Shown: positions 7,348 to 17,819, counted from the first letter of the stretch. The stretch is DNA of 44,362 nucleotides from Actinomycetota bacterium (GCA_028697145.1 JAQVFR010000011.1:1-44362), one strand, 5' to 3'. Notes: generated by a model from the letters alone, not told the origin. Numbers and translations: made by a program.

Positions 7348-9839
7348 GCCTCTTCCCCCCGGGTCTCTGTCTCTCCCCCCTGATCCGCTTCGGCCTCCTC
7401 GGCGACGAGCCCTTCCTGCGATGCCAGCTGGGCGATGGACGCCACCCTGTCCTCCGCGCCCAGCTTCATCACCCTTACCCCCTGGGTGGCGCGCCCCATG
7501 CGCGAGATGTCGTCTATGGACATGCGGATGACCACTCCCTCCACGGAGACCGCCATGAGCTCCTGGTTTTCCCGCACCACCCTGGCGCCCACCAGCAGCC
7601 CCTTGCCATCAACGAAGGTGATGGTCCGCACTCCCCTGCCTCCGCGGCGGTGCTTGGGATACTTCGAGATCGCGGTCCTCTTCCCGTATCCATGTTCGGT
7701 TATGACGAACAGGTCGGCGTCCTCGGGGGCTATCCCCATGGCAATGACCTCGTCGCCTTTGCTCAAGGTCATGCCCTTGACGCCCCGGGTATCGCGGCCC
7801 ATGGGGCGGCAGTCCGACTCGGAGAAGCGGATGGCCTGCCCGCCGCGCGTTACCAGCACCAGGTCGTTGTCGCCGCTGGTGAGGCGGGTGTCTATCACCT
7901 CGTCGCCCTCCACCAGGCTGATGGCGATGAGGCCGCCTGAGCGCGGTGAGTCGTAGTCCTTGAAGGCGGTCTTCTTTATCTTGCCCTGGCGGGTGGCCAT
8001 GACCAGGTAGGCGTCCTCGGGATAGTCCCTGGTGGCGATGACCGAGCAGATCTTCTCCCCCGAGGCCAGGGGCAGCAGGTTTACCAGGGCCTGGCCGCGA
8101 GCCGCGCGCGAGCCCTCCGGCAGTTCGTAGACCTTGAGGCGGTAGGCCTTGCCCCGGTTGGAGAAGAAGTGGATGTAGTGGTGTGTGGAGGCGACGAAGA
8201 GATGCTCCACGAAGTCACCCTCCTTGAGGTTCATCCCCATTACCCCGCGGCCTCCCCGCCTCTGGGTGCGGTAGGTGGTGATCGGCAGCCTTTTCACGTA
8301 CCCGGAGTGGGTGATGGTGACCACCACTTCCTCCTCGGCGATGAGGTCCTCTATCTCCAGGTCCTCGTAGTCGGGTACTATCTCCGTCCTGCGGGGGTCC
8401 GCGAAGCGTTTCTTTATCGCCAGCAGTTCCTCTATGATGATGGCCCTCAGCTTCGCCTCGTCGGCCAGGATCTCCTTCAGCCGCGCGATCTCTTTCTGCA
8501 GCTCCTTGTGCTCTTCCTTTACTTTCTCCCTCTCCAGCCCGGTCAGCCTCTGCAGCCTCATGTCCAGGATGGCCTGTGCCTGCTCCTGGCTCAGCTTGAA
8601 CTGTTTCATCAGGCCTTTTCTGGCATCGTCGACCGTGCGCGACTTCTTGATCAGCGCGATGACCTCGTCCAGGTGCTTGAGGGCTATGAGCAGCCCCTCC
8701 AGGATGTGCGCCCTCTTCTCCGCCTTGTCCAGCTCGAAGGCGGTGCGCCTGGTCACCACCCCCACCTGGTGCTCGACGTATCCGGCCAGCGCCTCCTTGA
8801 TGTTGAGGGTGCGCGGCACGCCGCCCACCAGGGCGATCATGATAATCCCGAAGGAGTCCTGGAGCTGGGTGTGCTTGTAGAGCTGGTTCAGGATCACCTG
8901 CGGCACGCCGTCCTTGCGCATCTCCACCACGAGGCGCATTCCGGTCCGGTCGCTCTCGTCGCGCAGGTCCGATATGCCGGTGATCTTTTTCTCCCTCACC
9001 AGTTCGGCGATGCGCTCCGTAAGGCGCGACTTGTTCACCTGATAGGGTATCTCGGTGATGACGATGCTGGAGCGACCGGCCTTGTTCTGCTCGATGTGGG
9101 CCCTGCCCCTGACCCTGATCACGCCGCGGCCGGTCTCGTATGCGTCTCTCAGCCCCTCGAGGCCCATGACCATCCCCCCGGTGGGAAAGTCCGGCCCCTT
9201 GACCAGCTTCATAAGCTCCCTGGTCTCTATCTCCGGGTCCTTGATCACCGCCACGGCTGCGTCTATCACCTCGCCCAGGTTGTGCGGGGGGATGTTCGTG
9301 GACATGCCCACGGCTATTCCCGACGAGCCGTTCGCGAGGAGGTTGGGGAAACGCGCGGGCAGGACAGACGGCTCCTGCAGTGACTCGTCGTAATTGGGCA
9401 CGAAGTCCACCGTCTCCTTGTCGATATCCCTGAGCAGCTCCATGCTTATGTGCGAGAGGCGCGCCTCGGTGTAACGCATCGCCGCGGCGCTGTCCCCGTC
9501 TATGGAGCCGAAGTTGCCGTGTCCGTCGATCAGCTCGTAGCGATACGAGAAGTCCTGGGCCATCCTCACCATGGTTTCATAGATGGCGGCGTCGCCATGG
9601 GGGTGATATTTTCCCATTACGTCCCCGACCACGCGGGCCGACTTGCGGTGCGGACGGTTGGGCGCGAGGTTCTGTTCGTACATGCCGTAGAGGATCTTGC
9701 GGTGCACCGGCTTGAGCCCGTCCCTCACGTCGGGCAGGGCGCGGCCGACGATGACGCTCATGGCGTAATCCATGTATGAGCGCCTCATCTCCTCTTCTAT
9801 CTCGATTGGCTTCACTTTCCCGACAAGGGCTTGTACCAT
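7344..9839 (-). CDS. gyrA: DNA gyrase subunit A
   Basis: The 831-residue breakage-reunion subunit of type II topoisomerase gyrase, which introduces negative supercoils with GyrB. The ATG at 9839 is preceded by an AGGAGG site and yields [18 protein letters not shown], a typical start. The active-site Tyr is in the region [11 protein letters not shown] (about residue 120). The quinolone-region sequence [17 protein letters not shown] is present. The C-terminal beta-pinwheel contains the GyrA box QRRGGRG near 8250, which distinguishes it from ParC. The last residues form an acidic tail. It lies 34 bases after gyrB, and its TGA overlaps the proposed archease start, so translation of the RNA-repair genes may depend on gyrA translation. 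Confidence 0.97.
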   Translation of the reverse strand: MVQALVGKVKPIEIEEEMRRSYMDYAMSVIVGRALPDVRDGLKPVHRKILYGMYEQNLAPNRPHRKSARVVGDVMGKYHPHGDAAIYETMVRMAQDFSYRYELIDGHGNFGSIDGDSAAAMRYTEARLSHISMELLRDIDKETVDFVPNYDESLQEPSVLPARFPNLLANGSSGIAVGMSTNIPPHNLGEVIDAAVAVIKDPEIETRELMKLVKGPDFPTGGMVMGLEGLRDAYETGRGVIRVRGRAHIEQNKAGRSSIVITEIPYQVNKSRLTERIAELVREKKITGISDLRDESDRTGMRLVVEMRKDGVPQVILNQLYKHTQLQDSFGIIMIALVGGVPRTLNIKEALAGYVEHQVGVVTRRTAFELDKAEKRAHILEGLLIALKHLDEVIALIKKSRTVDDARKGLMKQFKLSQEQAQAILDMRLQRLTGLEREKVKEEHKELQKEIARLKEILADEAKLRAIIIEELLAIKKRFADPRRTEIVPDYEDLEIEDLIAEEEVVVTITHSGYVKRLPITTYRTQRRGGRGVMGMNLKEGDFVEHLFVASTHHYIHFFSNRGKAYRLKVYELPEGSRAARGQALVNLLPLASGEKICSVIATRDYPEDAYLVMATRQGKIKKTAFKDYDSPRSGGLIAISLVEGDEVIDTRLTSGDNDLVLVTRGGQAIRFSESDCRPMGRDTRGVKGMTLSKGDEVIAMGIAPEDADLFVITEHGYGKRTAISKYPKHRRGGRGVRTITFVDGKGLLVGARVVRENQELMAVSVEGVVIRMSIDDISRMGRATQGVRVMKLGAEDRVASIAQLASQEGLVAEEAEADQGGETETRGEEA

Positions 9840-9873
9840 GTTCTTCCTCCTGTGGCTGCCGGGCCCGGCTCGA

Positions 9874-11793
<1,920 letters not shown>

Positions 11794-11851
11794 TTATCCT
11801 CCATCTCGCCTTGTTTTCTGTAGCGGCTGTGCCTTTTGTTTCAACAATCAA

Positions 11852-11860
11852 ATTATATCA
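11852..11860 (-). promoter_or_regulatory. Extended -10 promoter of gyrB
   Basis: The minus strand reads TGATATAAT, a perfect extended -10 element, 59 bases before the gyrB start. No good -35 hexamer is visible at 16-18 bases, which is common for extended -10 promoters. A small CGCC/GGCG hairpin (about 11879-11892) followed by AATTTT lies just upstream and may weakly end dciA transcripts. Confidence 0.6.
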
Positions 11861-11982
11861 TCCCGGGCACACAAAATTCGCCTGTTTGGGCGGTTTGATG
11901 TGGCTTTTTTATCGCTAACGAGCGTGGTCTTGATGGAGCGGGGAGCGCAGAAAAGACCTGCTCTCTCCCTTATAATAACCCT

Positions 11983-12288
11983 TTACTTTAGATTTACTTT
12001 TTTTACAACCACCTCGGCTATCTCCATGCCCAGGACCTCCCTTATCCCCCTCCGGATCTCCTCCTTGCGAAAGAGCGCGTCCTGGACCCGTGCGTGCGAC
12101 TCGACCCCCACGTAGAGCCTCCCCGCCTCCAGACGATACGGCCTGCTGAACGACGCCGTCTCCTCGCCGGCTATATCCTTCCACCGCTCCTTTATGTGCA
12201 GCAGGTCGTCCAGATCGCGCAGGCCCTCTCCCCGCAGGAACTCCCGCATGGCGTCCCTTATGTCCCTGACCTCGTCTTTATCCTTCAA
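11983..12288 (-). CDS. dciA: DciA-like DUF721 protein
   Basis: A 101-residue DUF721 protein. The family's pattern of an N-terminal helix, RWKDIAGEETASFSRPYRLEAGRLYVGVESHARVQDA-like core and an C-terminal IREVLG segment is present (the core lies at residues 35-70). DciA proteins interact with the replicative helicase DnaB and serve as helicase operators or loaders in bacteria without DnaC/DnaI; this has been shown in proteobacteria and mycobacteria. The ATG at 12288 overlaps the recF stop by four bases (ATGA), which suggests translational coupling. The position recF-dciA-gyrB is the one commonly seen in Actinomycetota. Confidence 0.85.
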   Translation of the reverse strand: MKDKDEVRDIRDAMREFLRGEGLRDLDDLLHIKERWKDIAGEETASFSRPYRLEAGRLYVGVESHARVQDALFRKEEIRRGIREVLGMEIAEVVVKKVNLK

Positions 12289-13325
12289 CGCCCTTCCCCC
12301 TGCCCGAGAAAGACCTTGTACAGGTGGTCGAATTCCGGCAGGTCGTCAGTGGAGGTAACGACCACCTGTTTCCATCTCCGCAGCTCCGCCATTACCCGGG
12401 CCCGGTTTTCCTCGTCCAGCTCCGACAGGCAGTCGTCCATGAGGAGCAGTGTCTTCCTTCCCGTGTTCCCGGCTATCGTCTTTGCCTGTGCCAGCCTCCA
12501 CATTATCGCCACCAGTTTTTGTTCTCCCTGCGAACACTCCCTTCTCGCGTTTCTCCCCGCCAGGCGTATCACCAGTTCGTCGCGGTGCGGCCCTATAAGG
12601 CTCACTCCCCTCCTTATCTCCGCTTCCTCCATTCCCGCTATCTTTTCCATGGTTTTTTTCTCATCTCCCACGTCTTCTCCCATGGTGGTGTAATATTTCA
12701 ACTCCAGCCTCCCCTGCCCCCATCTCTCCGCGATGTCCGACATCTCCCGGTTCATTTCTTTTACCGTCTCCAACCTCTCGCCGATCACTTCGCTCCCGTG
12801 CCTATATAAAAGTTTGTTCCAGCCCTTGATATATCCCCTGTCCCTTTCCCCCCTTCTCACCGACCTTATGGCCTCGTTCCTCTGTCTCAGTACCCGCTGG
12901 TATTCCCTCGCCACCTCCCTGTAACCCCTCTTTACGTCCGTCGACGCTTCGTCGAGGCACTTCCTTCTCGTCTCGGGCGGGCCTTTCACCATCCATATGT
13001 CGTCCGGTTGAAAAAGCACCGCTTGTATCTCCCTCGTCTCCCTTTTCGCGCGGTGGCTTCCCTCCCTCGTGATCACCATCCTTTTCTTAATCTCCCTTCC
13101 CGCATCGAAGCTCCCCTCTACCACCGCCTCATTCTGTCCGTGCATTATCAATTCCTCGAAATCCGCGGTTCTGTTGGGTCTCCCCTGCAGCAACAGATAA
13201 ACGGCCTCGAGAAGGTTGGTCTTCCCTCGGCCGTTGTCCCCGATCACCACATTTATCCCCGGTCTCATCTCCATCGCGAAACGGTGATGATTCCTGAAAT
13301 CATGCAGTTTAAGAATTCCCGTCAC
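12285..13325 (-). CDS. recF: DNA replication/repair protein RecF
   Basis: A 346-residue SMC-like ATPase that acts with RecO and RecR at single-strand gaps to load RecA. Walker A is GDNGRGKTNLLEA at about residues 31-43. The signature region HRDELV, QGEQKLVAI (the ABC signature, SQGEQK here) and Walker B TLLLMDDCLSELDEENR follow in the expected order. The N-terminal LHDFRNHHRF is typical. The gene lies 18 bases after dnaN and overlaps dciA by four bases. It and dnaN/dnaA are visibly richer in A/T and Lys/Arg AGG-AGA codons than the chemotaxis genes. RecR is encoded at the other end of the window; RecO is not seen. Confidence 0.93.
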   Translation of the reverse strand: MTGILKLHDFRNHHRFAMEMRPGINVVIGDNGRGKTNLLEAVYLLLQGRPNRTADFEELIMHGQNEAVVEGSFDAGREIKKRMVITREGSHRAKRETREIQAVLFQPDDIWMVKGPPETRRKCLDEASTDVKRGYREVAREYQRVLRQRNEAIRSVRRGERDRGYIKGWNKLLYRHGSEVIGERLETVKEMNREMSDIAERWGQGRLELKYYTTMGEDVGDEKKTMEKIAGMEEAEIRRGVSLIGPHRDELVIRLAGRNARRECSQGEQKLVAIMWRLAQAKTIAGNTGRKTLLLMDDCLSELDEENRARVMAELRRWKQVVVTSTDDLPEFDHLYKVFLGQGEGR

Positions 13326-13343
13326 GGCGTGGCTTTTTTCTCC

Positions 13344-14432
13344 TTATATTCTTATCGGCATGATTATATACATGAATTCTTCTCCCTCTTTCTCCTTTAC
13401 CACTCCCGGTTTGAGCGGCTCGGTTATGCCTAACACCACCTTTTCGCCGTCGATGCACTGAATGCCGTCCTCTAAAAACCTGCTGTTGAAGGCTATCTCC
13501 ACTTCCTCCCCTGCATACTCCGCGGTTATGTCTTCCTTTCCCTCACCCACCTCTTTGGACTCGCTGGCCATGGTTATTGCCTGCTGCCCCACTTTCATCC
13601 TCACCGTGCTGCTTATAAGGGACGCTCTCTTCAGGGCCCCCAGCACTTCCTCCTTGCCCACCTCGGCTCTCTTCTCCAAACTCTCCGGTATGAACTGTGA
13701 GTACTTGGGAAATTTTCCCTCAATAAGCCTAATGATGTAGTCGGAATCCCCCAGGTCGAACCTTACCTGGCCCCGGTTATCGTCCCTGTACATGTCCATC
13801 TTCCCGGACTTGCCCGCTATCCTCGCCAGGTTAACCATTGCCGACGCGGGGATAATAAACTGCCCTTCCTCCCTCTTTTCGTACCCTTCTTTCATCCTGT
13901 GGATGGCGAGCCTGTAACTGTCCGTGCTCACCATATTCAAGCCGTCCTCCCCTATCTCAACCAGGATACCCAGAAGGGAAGGCCTCTTTTCATCCCTTGA
14001 TGCAGCACGCGACACTTTCTGCACCGCCGGTATAAATATCTCTTTTTTGAGTTCCCCCAACACGGGTATCTCCACCACCGGCGCGTTAGGAAAATCCTCC
14101 GCCGGCATCGTAAACAGCTTTATCTCGCTCTTGTGCCCGCGCAGCTCCAGCTCGTTGCCGACCACTTCCACCGACACCTTCTCGTCCCGCGAATCCCTCA
14201 ATATATCCATCAATACCTTGTGACTTACTACGCACTCCCCCTCTTTCTCCACGCTGCCCTGACAACTGGTTATGGTGTAAGCCTCGAGATCCGTGGAATG
14301 CAGAATAAGCTTTTCGTCTTTGGCCTCCATCCTCACCCCGGACAATATGGGCATCATCCCCTTGGCGTTCGCCGAATACTGCACCGTCTGCATGGCATTC
14401 AACAGATCTTCCCTGAGAGCGTTGATTTTCAT
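13344..14432 (-). CDS. dnaN: DNA polymerase III beta sliding clamp
   Basis: A 362-residue beta clamp, the ring that tethers the replicative polymerase to DNA. Three topologically similar domains are apparent: MKINALREDLLNAMQTVQ at the N-terminus, PAEDFPNAP around residue 110, and GKFPKYSQFIP around 240. The C-terminus FMYIIMPIRI matches the family ending YxxMP(M/I)R. The start ATG at 14432 follows an AGGAGG site with a suitable gap. The 248-base spacer separating it from dnaA holds AT-rich and box-like sequences that may be part of the origin. Confidence 0.96.
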   Translation of the reverse strand: MKINALREDLLNAMQTVQYSANAKGMMPILSGVRMEAKDEKLILHSTDLEAYTITSCQGSVEKEGECVVSHKVLMDILRDSRDEKVSVEVVGNELELRGHKSEIKLFTMPAEDFPNAPVVEIPVLGELKKEIFIPAVQKVSRAASRDEKRPSLLGILVEIGEDGLNMVSTDSYRLAIHRMKEGYEKREEGQFIIPASAMVNLARIAGKSGKMDMYRDDNRGQVRFDLGDSDYIIRLIEGKFPKYSQFIPESLEKRAEVGKEEVLGALKRASLISSTVRMKVGQQAITMASESKEVGEGKEDITAEYAGEEVEIAFNSRFLEDGIQCIDGEKVVLGITEPLKPGVVKEKEGEEFMYIIMPIRI

Positions 14433-14680
14433 ACCACTCTTACCTCCTGTGATTACTATTCTTATAAAATATTAATCTATCAGTATTCGTAGTAGAGACT
14501 GTTGATGTTGTTGAAAAAGGCGTTCCGGCGAGGTCCGACCCCATAAAGAGTTGTAGAAAAAGGTGTTGATAAAATGAGGGGACGGAAGGAAAAAGCCGTG
14601 TTTTTAAACAGCGGTCCCCGGCGCGGCAAAGATACCGGCTTTTTAAACATTTAAAAACACAGCTTTTGAACATGATATCA
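14433..14680. other. dnaA-dnaN spacer with origin-like AT-rich element
   Basis: Reading the minus strand from dnaA toward dnaN, three degenerate DnaA-like boxes appear: TTATCAACA (14564-14572), TTTTCTACA (14552-14560) and TTTTCAACA (14509-14517). The first differs from TTATCCACA at one base. Two sit in 14-base near-repeats (14507-14520, 14550-14563) that start 43 bases apart. Next comes an AT-rich tract (about 14450-14495) with several TAG/TAA triplets, similar to the DnaA-trio and unwinding element of Bacillus. Unwinding here is inference from order and composition. Confidence 0.5.
14591..14667. repeat. 18-bp inverted repeat downstream of dnaA
   Basis: The arm AAAAGCCGTGTTTTTAAA (14591-14608) is the inverted copy of 14650-14667 with one mismatch; the gap is 41 bases. 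TTTTTAAACA also occurs as a direct repeat at 14601-14610 and 14640-14649. An alternative stem forms between AAAAGCCG (14591-14598) and CGGCTTTT (within 14636-14644). On the minus strand, that of dnaA, the stem ends in CGGCTTTTT, which could act as a terminator or attenuator between dnaA and dnaN. Confidence 0.65.
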
Positions 14681-16024
14681 TCACCCGTGCTTTATCTTGT
14701 TGGTGAGTTTTTGAACGGCGTCGTATATATCCCGTTTCTCCTCCATCAACTGTTTTATTTTATCGACGGAGTGAATCGTAGTCGAATGGTGTCTGCCGCC
14801 GAAGGCATTACTTATGGTAGGAAGCGATTCATTGGTCAACTCCCTGCATAAGTACATACATATCTGTCTGGCGGTGACGAGATTGCGGGAGCGGTTGGGG
14901 CTGGTGAGTTGTTTTATGGAGAGATTGAAGTGATCGGCGGTCACCTTCATGATGTGGTCGATGCTTATATCCCCGCTCTCTTCCTCGGGAAGGATGTCGC
15001 GCAAAACGTCCTTGGCCAGCTCCGGGGTGATCGGTTCCTTGGCCAGGCTGGAATAAGCGACGACGCGGATAAGGGCTCCCTCCAATTCGCGGATGTTCGA
15101 ATCGAAGCGGGAGGCGATGTAGTTTATGACCTCGTCGGGGACATCCTTGTTGTCGAGAGCGGATTTCTTGCGGAGGATAGCGATGCGGGTTTCCAGCTCT
15201 GGAGGTTGTATGTCGGTTATGAGGCCCCACTCGAAGCGTGATATCAACCTGTCCTGCAGGCCGGTTATCTCCTTGGGGGGGCAGTCGCTCGAGAGGACTA
15301 TCTGTTTGTTGTTGTTGTGCAGATCGTTAAAGGTATGAAAGAACTCCTCTACGGTCCTCTCTTTGTTGGCAAGGAACTGTATGTCGTCGATGAGCAGCAT
15401 GTCTATGGATCGGTAGCGTTTTTGAAACACCGGGATGCTGTTGGAGGTGAGAGAGTTGATGAAGTCGTTGAGGAACTGTTCTGAAGAACGGTAGAGTATC
15501 TTCATGTTCGGATAGAGGCGCTTGGTGTAGTGGCCAATAGAGTGGAGAAGATGCGTCTTTCCCAAGCCGACGCCACCATAGATATAAAGGGGATTATAAG
15601 AGGTGGGGTTCTCGGAGACGGAAAGAGCGGCCGCATGAGCGAAGCGGTTGCTCGCCCCGATGACGAAGGTGTCAAAGGTGAGTCGGGGGTTGAGATCGCC
15701 GGAACCAGAGTCGACCCCCTCCTCTGTGAGCATGTTCTCGTCCAGGTACACGGTGTCCCGCGACCCCCTTCTGCGGCGGTCTTTCAACACCACCTTCACC
15801 AGGTCAATCCCCGAAAACACCTCTGATGAAACCTCTTGTATAAGGTTAAGGTACCTCTTTTCCACCCACTCCTTGGTGAAGTTGTTGTTGGTGTAAAGGA
15901 CCAGCGTCGATCCCTCCACCCTGTCCACGTGCAGGTTTCTGAACCACATGGAGGAGGTGTCGGTGCCTCTCTCCTGCATGATTTTTTTGCATTTTTCCCA
16001 TAAAAGGTTCGTCTTTGCCGACAT
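14681..16024 (-). CDS. dnaA: Chromosomal replication initiator DnaA
   Basis: A 447-residue AAA+ initiator that binds DnaA boxes and melts the origin. Domain I (residues 1-80) interacts with helicase. Domain III begins around residue 110, with Walker A GGVGLGKTHLLHSIGHY and Walker B LLIDDIQFLAN, plus the sensor SSDCPPKEI. Domain IV has the DnaA signature with GGRHHSTTIHSVDKI near residue 415. Domain II is short, so the protein is at the lower end of the usual length. The ATG at 16024 gives MSAKTNLLWEKC. The gene lies 48 bases after the GHKL-HTH gene and is probably cotranscribed with it from the promoter in the putative origin. Confidence 0.97.
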   Translation of the reverse strand: MSAKTNLLWEKCKKIMQERGTDTSSMWFRNLHVDRVEGSTLVLYTNNNFTKEWVEKRYLNLIQEVSSEVFSGIDLVKVVLKDRRRRGSRDTVYLDENMLTEEGVDSGSGDLNPRLTFDTFVIGASNRFAHAAALSVSENPTSYNPLYIYGGVGLGKTHLLHSIGHYTKRLYPNMKILYRSSEQFLNDFINSLTSNSIPVFQKRYRSIDMLLIDDIQFLANKERTVEEFFHTFNDLHNNNKQIVLSSDCPPKEITGLQDRLISRFEWGLITDIQPPELETRIAILRKKSALDNKDVPDEVINYIASRFDSNIRELEGALIRVVAYSSLAKEPITPELAKDVLRDILPEEESGDISIDHIMKVTADHFNLSIKQLTSPNRSRNLVTARQICMYLCRELTNESLPTISNAFGGRHHSTTIHSVDKIKQLMEEKRDIYDAVQKLTNKIKHG

Positions 16025-16072
16025 TGAATCATCCCCCGGGGAGGGTCGCGGGTAAATCTCAGCGCTATTCTA

Positions 16073-16822
16073 TTACAGCGAGAGAAGACTCTGCAAGTAC
16101 GACCTTCCCAGCTCTGATAGGAATCTTTTTCCAGATTGGTTCACGTAAATCAGGCCAAAATCCTGGAGTTTTATAAGGTCCCTGTGGGCGGTGCTCACCC
16201 CGATGTTGAGCTCCGCCGATACCTGGGACGGACCGAGATGCTCTCCCTCCGAGAGCAGGAAAAGGATGTTGTTCTGGCGCTGGGTGAGGCGGATCTGGGG
16301 GCCGCCGCCCCCAGGGGCAAGGGAGGGAGCCGACCGCGAGAGGATCAGCTGGACGTAAGTCCCAGATCCGGGGTCGGACGCTATCAGGAGTTCCCCGCCG
16401 CGGGAACGCAGGTCCTCGCGGGCGAGATAGAGCCCCACCCCCACCCCCCGGATATAGGCGCGGTGCACGTCGCTCGCCGTGGAATAACCCAACTCGAAGG
16501 CGAGGTCGAGCCGGGGAATGCCGCCCCCCGTATCAGACACGAAGATGTTGCCCAACCCCGGCTCGACGACGACGGATACGGAACAGGGAAGCGCGTGGAC
16601 TATATTGTCCACGACTTCCCGCAGCGCAACGACCGGGACGTCCAGCCCCCTTTCGTCAAGGGCCTGCGCGACGAGGCTGACGAGGTTGTCCGCGAATTCG
16701 GGGAAATCCTCCCCCCCAACGTCGAGCACGTCGAACAGGCCGCCCTCCAGGGGGAGCGCGACTCGCGCGTGCGGGGGGAACAAGCCTTCAGCGGGACGGG
16801 TCAAGCGGTCTTTAGCGGCCAA
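16073..16822 (-). CDS. GHKL ATPase-winged helix protein upstream of dnaA
   Basis: A 249-residue protein with a histidine-kinase/anti-sigma type ATPase fold. N box ALREVVDNIVHA, G1 box SDTGGGIPRL and G2-like GVGVGLYLARE are visible between about residues 65 and 140. No phospho-acceptor His domain is present. Residues 170-249 look like a winged helix (LTQRQNNILFLLSEGEHLGPSQV, STAHRDLIKLQDFGLI), similar to MarR or DeoR-type DNA-binding domains. The start is TTG at 16822; an in-frame TGA lies three codons upstream, so it cannot begin earlier. It precedes dnaA in the same operon. A nucleotide-dependent regulator of dnaA or of origin use is inference from position only. A related combination exists in schlafen/AlbA-type ATP-dependent helicase-like regulators with C-terminal HTH, but they have a different ATPase domain. 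Confidence 0.75.
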   Translation of the reverse strand: MAAKDRLTRPAEGLFPPHARVALPLEGGLFDVLDVGGEDFPEFADNLVSLVAQALDERGLDVPVVALREVVDNIVHALPCSVSVVVEPGLGNIFVSDTGGGIPRLDLAFELGYSTASDVHRAYIRGVGVGLYLAREDLRSRGGELLIASDPGSGTYVQLILSRSAPSLAPGGGGPQIRLTQRQNNILFLLSEGEHLGPSQVSAELNIGVSTAHRDLIKLQDFGLIYVNQSGKRFLSELGRSYLQSLLSL

Positions 16823-16906
16823 TGTGTTTCACCGCCCTTCATGTCTCGGAGGAAAAGACCAGGAAAGAAAAACGGAAAGGCGCCGGAAAGCGGGAAAGCA
16901 GGAAAT

Positions 16907-16915
16907 TTATACACA
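16907..16915 (+). promoter_or_regulatory. DnaA box, perfect consensus
   Basis: TTATACACA fits TTATNCACA exactly. It lies in the leader region of the GHKL-HTH/dnaA operon, so bound DnaA could also affect its own transcription. Confidence 0.7.
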
Positions 16916-17016
16916 GGCGCGCGCCGGTAAACGCCACCGCATGAAGCGGAAAACAAGGGCGGAAAGGCGCGCGCGCCGAGGCAAAAAAACGGCCACCGAA
17001 GTGCGAAAACGATGCA

Positions 17017-17037
17017 TTGTACACAGCAATATCCACA
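17017..17037 (+). promoter_or_regulatory. Tandem DnaA boxes
   Basis: TTGTACACA (17017-17025), the TTGTNCACA form common in high-GC bacteria, is followed three bases later by ATATCCACA (17029-17037), with one mismatch to TTATCCACA. Same orientation and short spacing suggest cooperative binding. Confidence 0.65.
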
Positions 17038-17093
17038 GCTGTTGAAAACCCCCTCCGCAGAGCCTGCGTCAGATGCCATAAGCACAACTCGCT

Positions 17094-17122
17094 ATTATAG
17101 TAGCATGTGGACGGCCGGTTAA
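17094..17122 (-). promoter_or_regulatory. Promoter of the GHKL-HTH/dnaA operon
   Basis: On the minus strand TTAACC (17117-17122) and TATAAT (17094-17099) are separated by 17 bases. Transcripts would pass through all the DnaA boxes before reaching the first gene at 16822, a leader of about 270 bases. This allows autoregulation by DnaA as a road-block. Confidence 0.58.
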
Positions 17123-17286
17123 GGGGGAACGGGCAAGCTGTCCCGGTGGAAAGTAGACCGAGCACGGGGACGGGCAAGGCCGGGCCAGGAACCCGGCACA
17201 CCCGAGGCGGGAAGACGGCCGGCCGGAGGGAGATGCCGCCGGGAGCACGGCGAGCACCATGGATATGGAACTAGCTGGAGCTTTCC

Positions 17287-17315
17287 TTGACACCCCCGGG
17301 GGGCACGGATATAAT
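17287..17315 (+). promoter_or_regulatory. Consensus promoter of rpmH
   Basis: TTGACA (17287-17292) and TATAAT (17310-17315) match sigma-70 consensus perfectly with a 17-base spacer. The spacer contains a CCCCCGGGGG palindrome. A GGAGG ribosome site (17330-17334) precedes the rpmH ATG by seven bases. It is the strongest promoter motif seen in the window. Confidence 0.9.
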
Positions 17316-17341
17316 TTTGATGCTTTTTTGGAGGTAAAGCC

Positions 17342-17476
17342 ATGAAAAGAACGTATCAACCGAATACCAGAAAAAGGAAGAAAAACCACGGCTTCCGCAA
17401 GAGGATGAGCACGAGGTCCGGAAGGGCTATTCTTAAAAGGAGGAGGCAAAAGGGCAGAAAGAGGCTGAGTGCCTGA
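17342..17476 (+). CDS. rpmH: Ribosomal protein L34
   Basis: A 44-residue, very basic protein starting [18 protein letters not shown], the invariant L34 signature, and ending in [13 protein letters not shown]. It is a small component of the large ribosomal subunit. The gene starts the rightward cluster from the putative origin, directly after a consensus promoter and GGAGG site. Its position next to dnaA and rnpA is conserved in most bacteria. The last eight bases overlap the proposed rnpA GTG start. Confidence 0.98.
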   Translation: MKRTYQPNTRKRKKNHGFRKRMSTRSGRAILKRRRQKGRKRLSA

Positions 17477-17819
17477 AAGCCCGATGGAAACCCTGAAGAA
17501 CAGCCGCGATTTCAGGAGGGTGGTAGAAGGCGGTCACAGGAAATATCTGGAAACCATCATCACCTACAGGCTCCCCAATCAGGAAGGTAAAACCCGCATC
17601 GGTATCTCTGTTGCCAGAAAAACGGCTGGCGGCAGCGTTAGGCGCAATCGTATCAAGAGAAGGATAAGAGAAGCGATAAGAAGGAACGCGGCGCTCGTGC
17701 CTGCCGGCGAGGACATCGTGATCGTAGCGAGGCGCGGCATAGAGACGGCGGCCTTCGGGCAGATAGAGAAAGATATCATCAGGTCTTGTGGGGGAAATCC
17801 AGGTGAAAAAGGCGATTGA
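17469..17819 (+). CDS. rnpA: Ribonuclease P protein component
   Basis: A basic protein of 116 residues (or 111 from ATG 17484) that helps RNase P RNA cleave 5' leaders from tRNA precursors. The N-terminal [14 protein letters not shown] and the family motif [18 protein letters not shown] (RNR box) at about residues 55-75 are present. I favour GTG 17469, since AGAGG lies four bases before it and the overlap with rpmH would couple translation; the ATG alternative has only a weak ribosome site. The 3' end overlaps yidD, so rpmH-rnpA-yidD is a tight operon. Confidence 0.95.
   Translation: MPESPMETLKNSRDFRRVVEGGHRKYLETIITYRLPNQEGKTRIGISVARKTAGGSVRRNRIKRRIREAIRRNAALVPAGEDIVIVARRGIETAAFGQIEKDIIRSCGGNPGEKGD

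Larger units (their letters stand above)
16823..17341. other. oriC: Putative chromosomal origin (oriC) region
   Basis: A 519-base non-coding segment between divergent rpmH and the dnaA operon. It contains DnaA boxes TTATACACA (16907-16915), TTGTACACA (17017-17025) and ATATCCACA (17029-17037, one mismatch), and a TTTTCAACA-like site on the minus strand beside them. Genes on both sides are transcribed away from it, as expected for bidirectional replication. A promoter for each direction lies at its right end (17094-17122 minus, 17287-17315 plus). The function is inferred from content and context, with no replication data. Confidence 0.72.
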
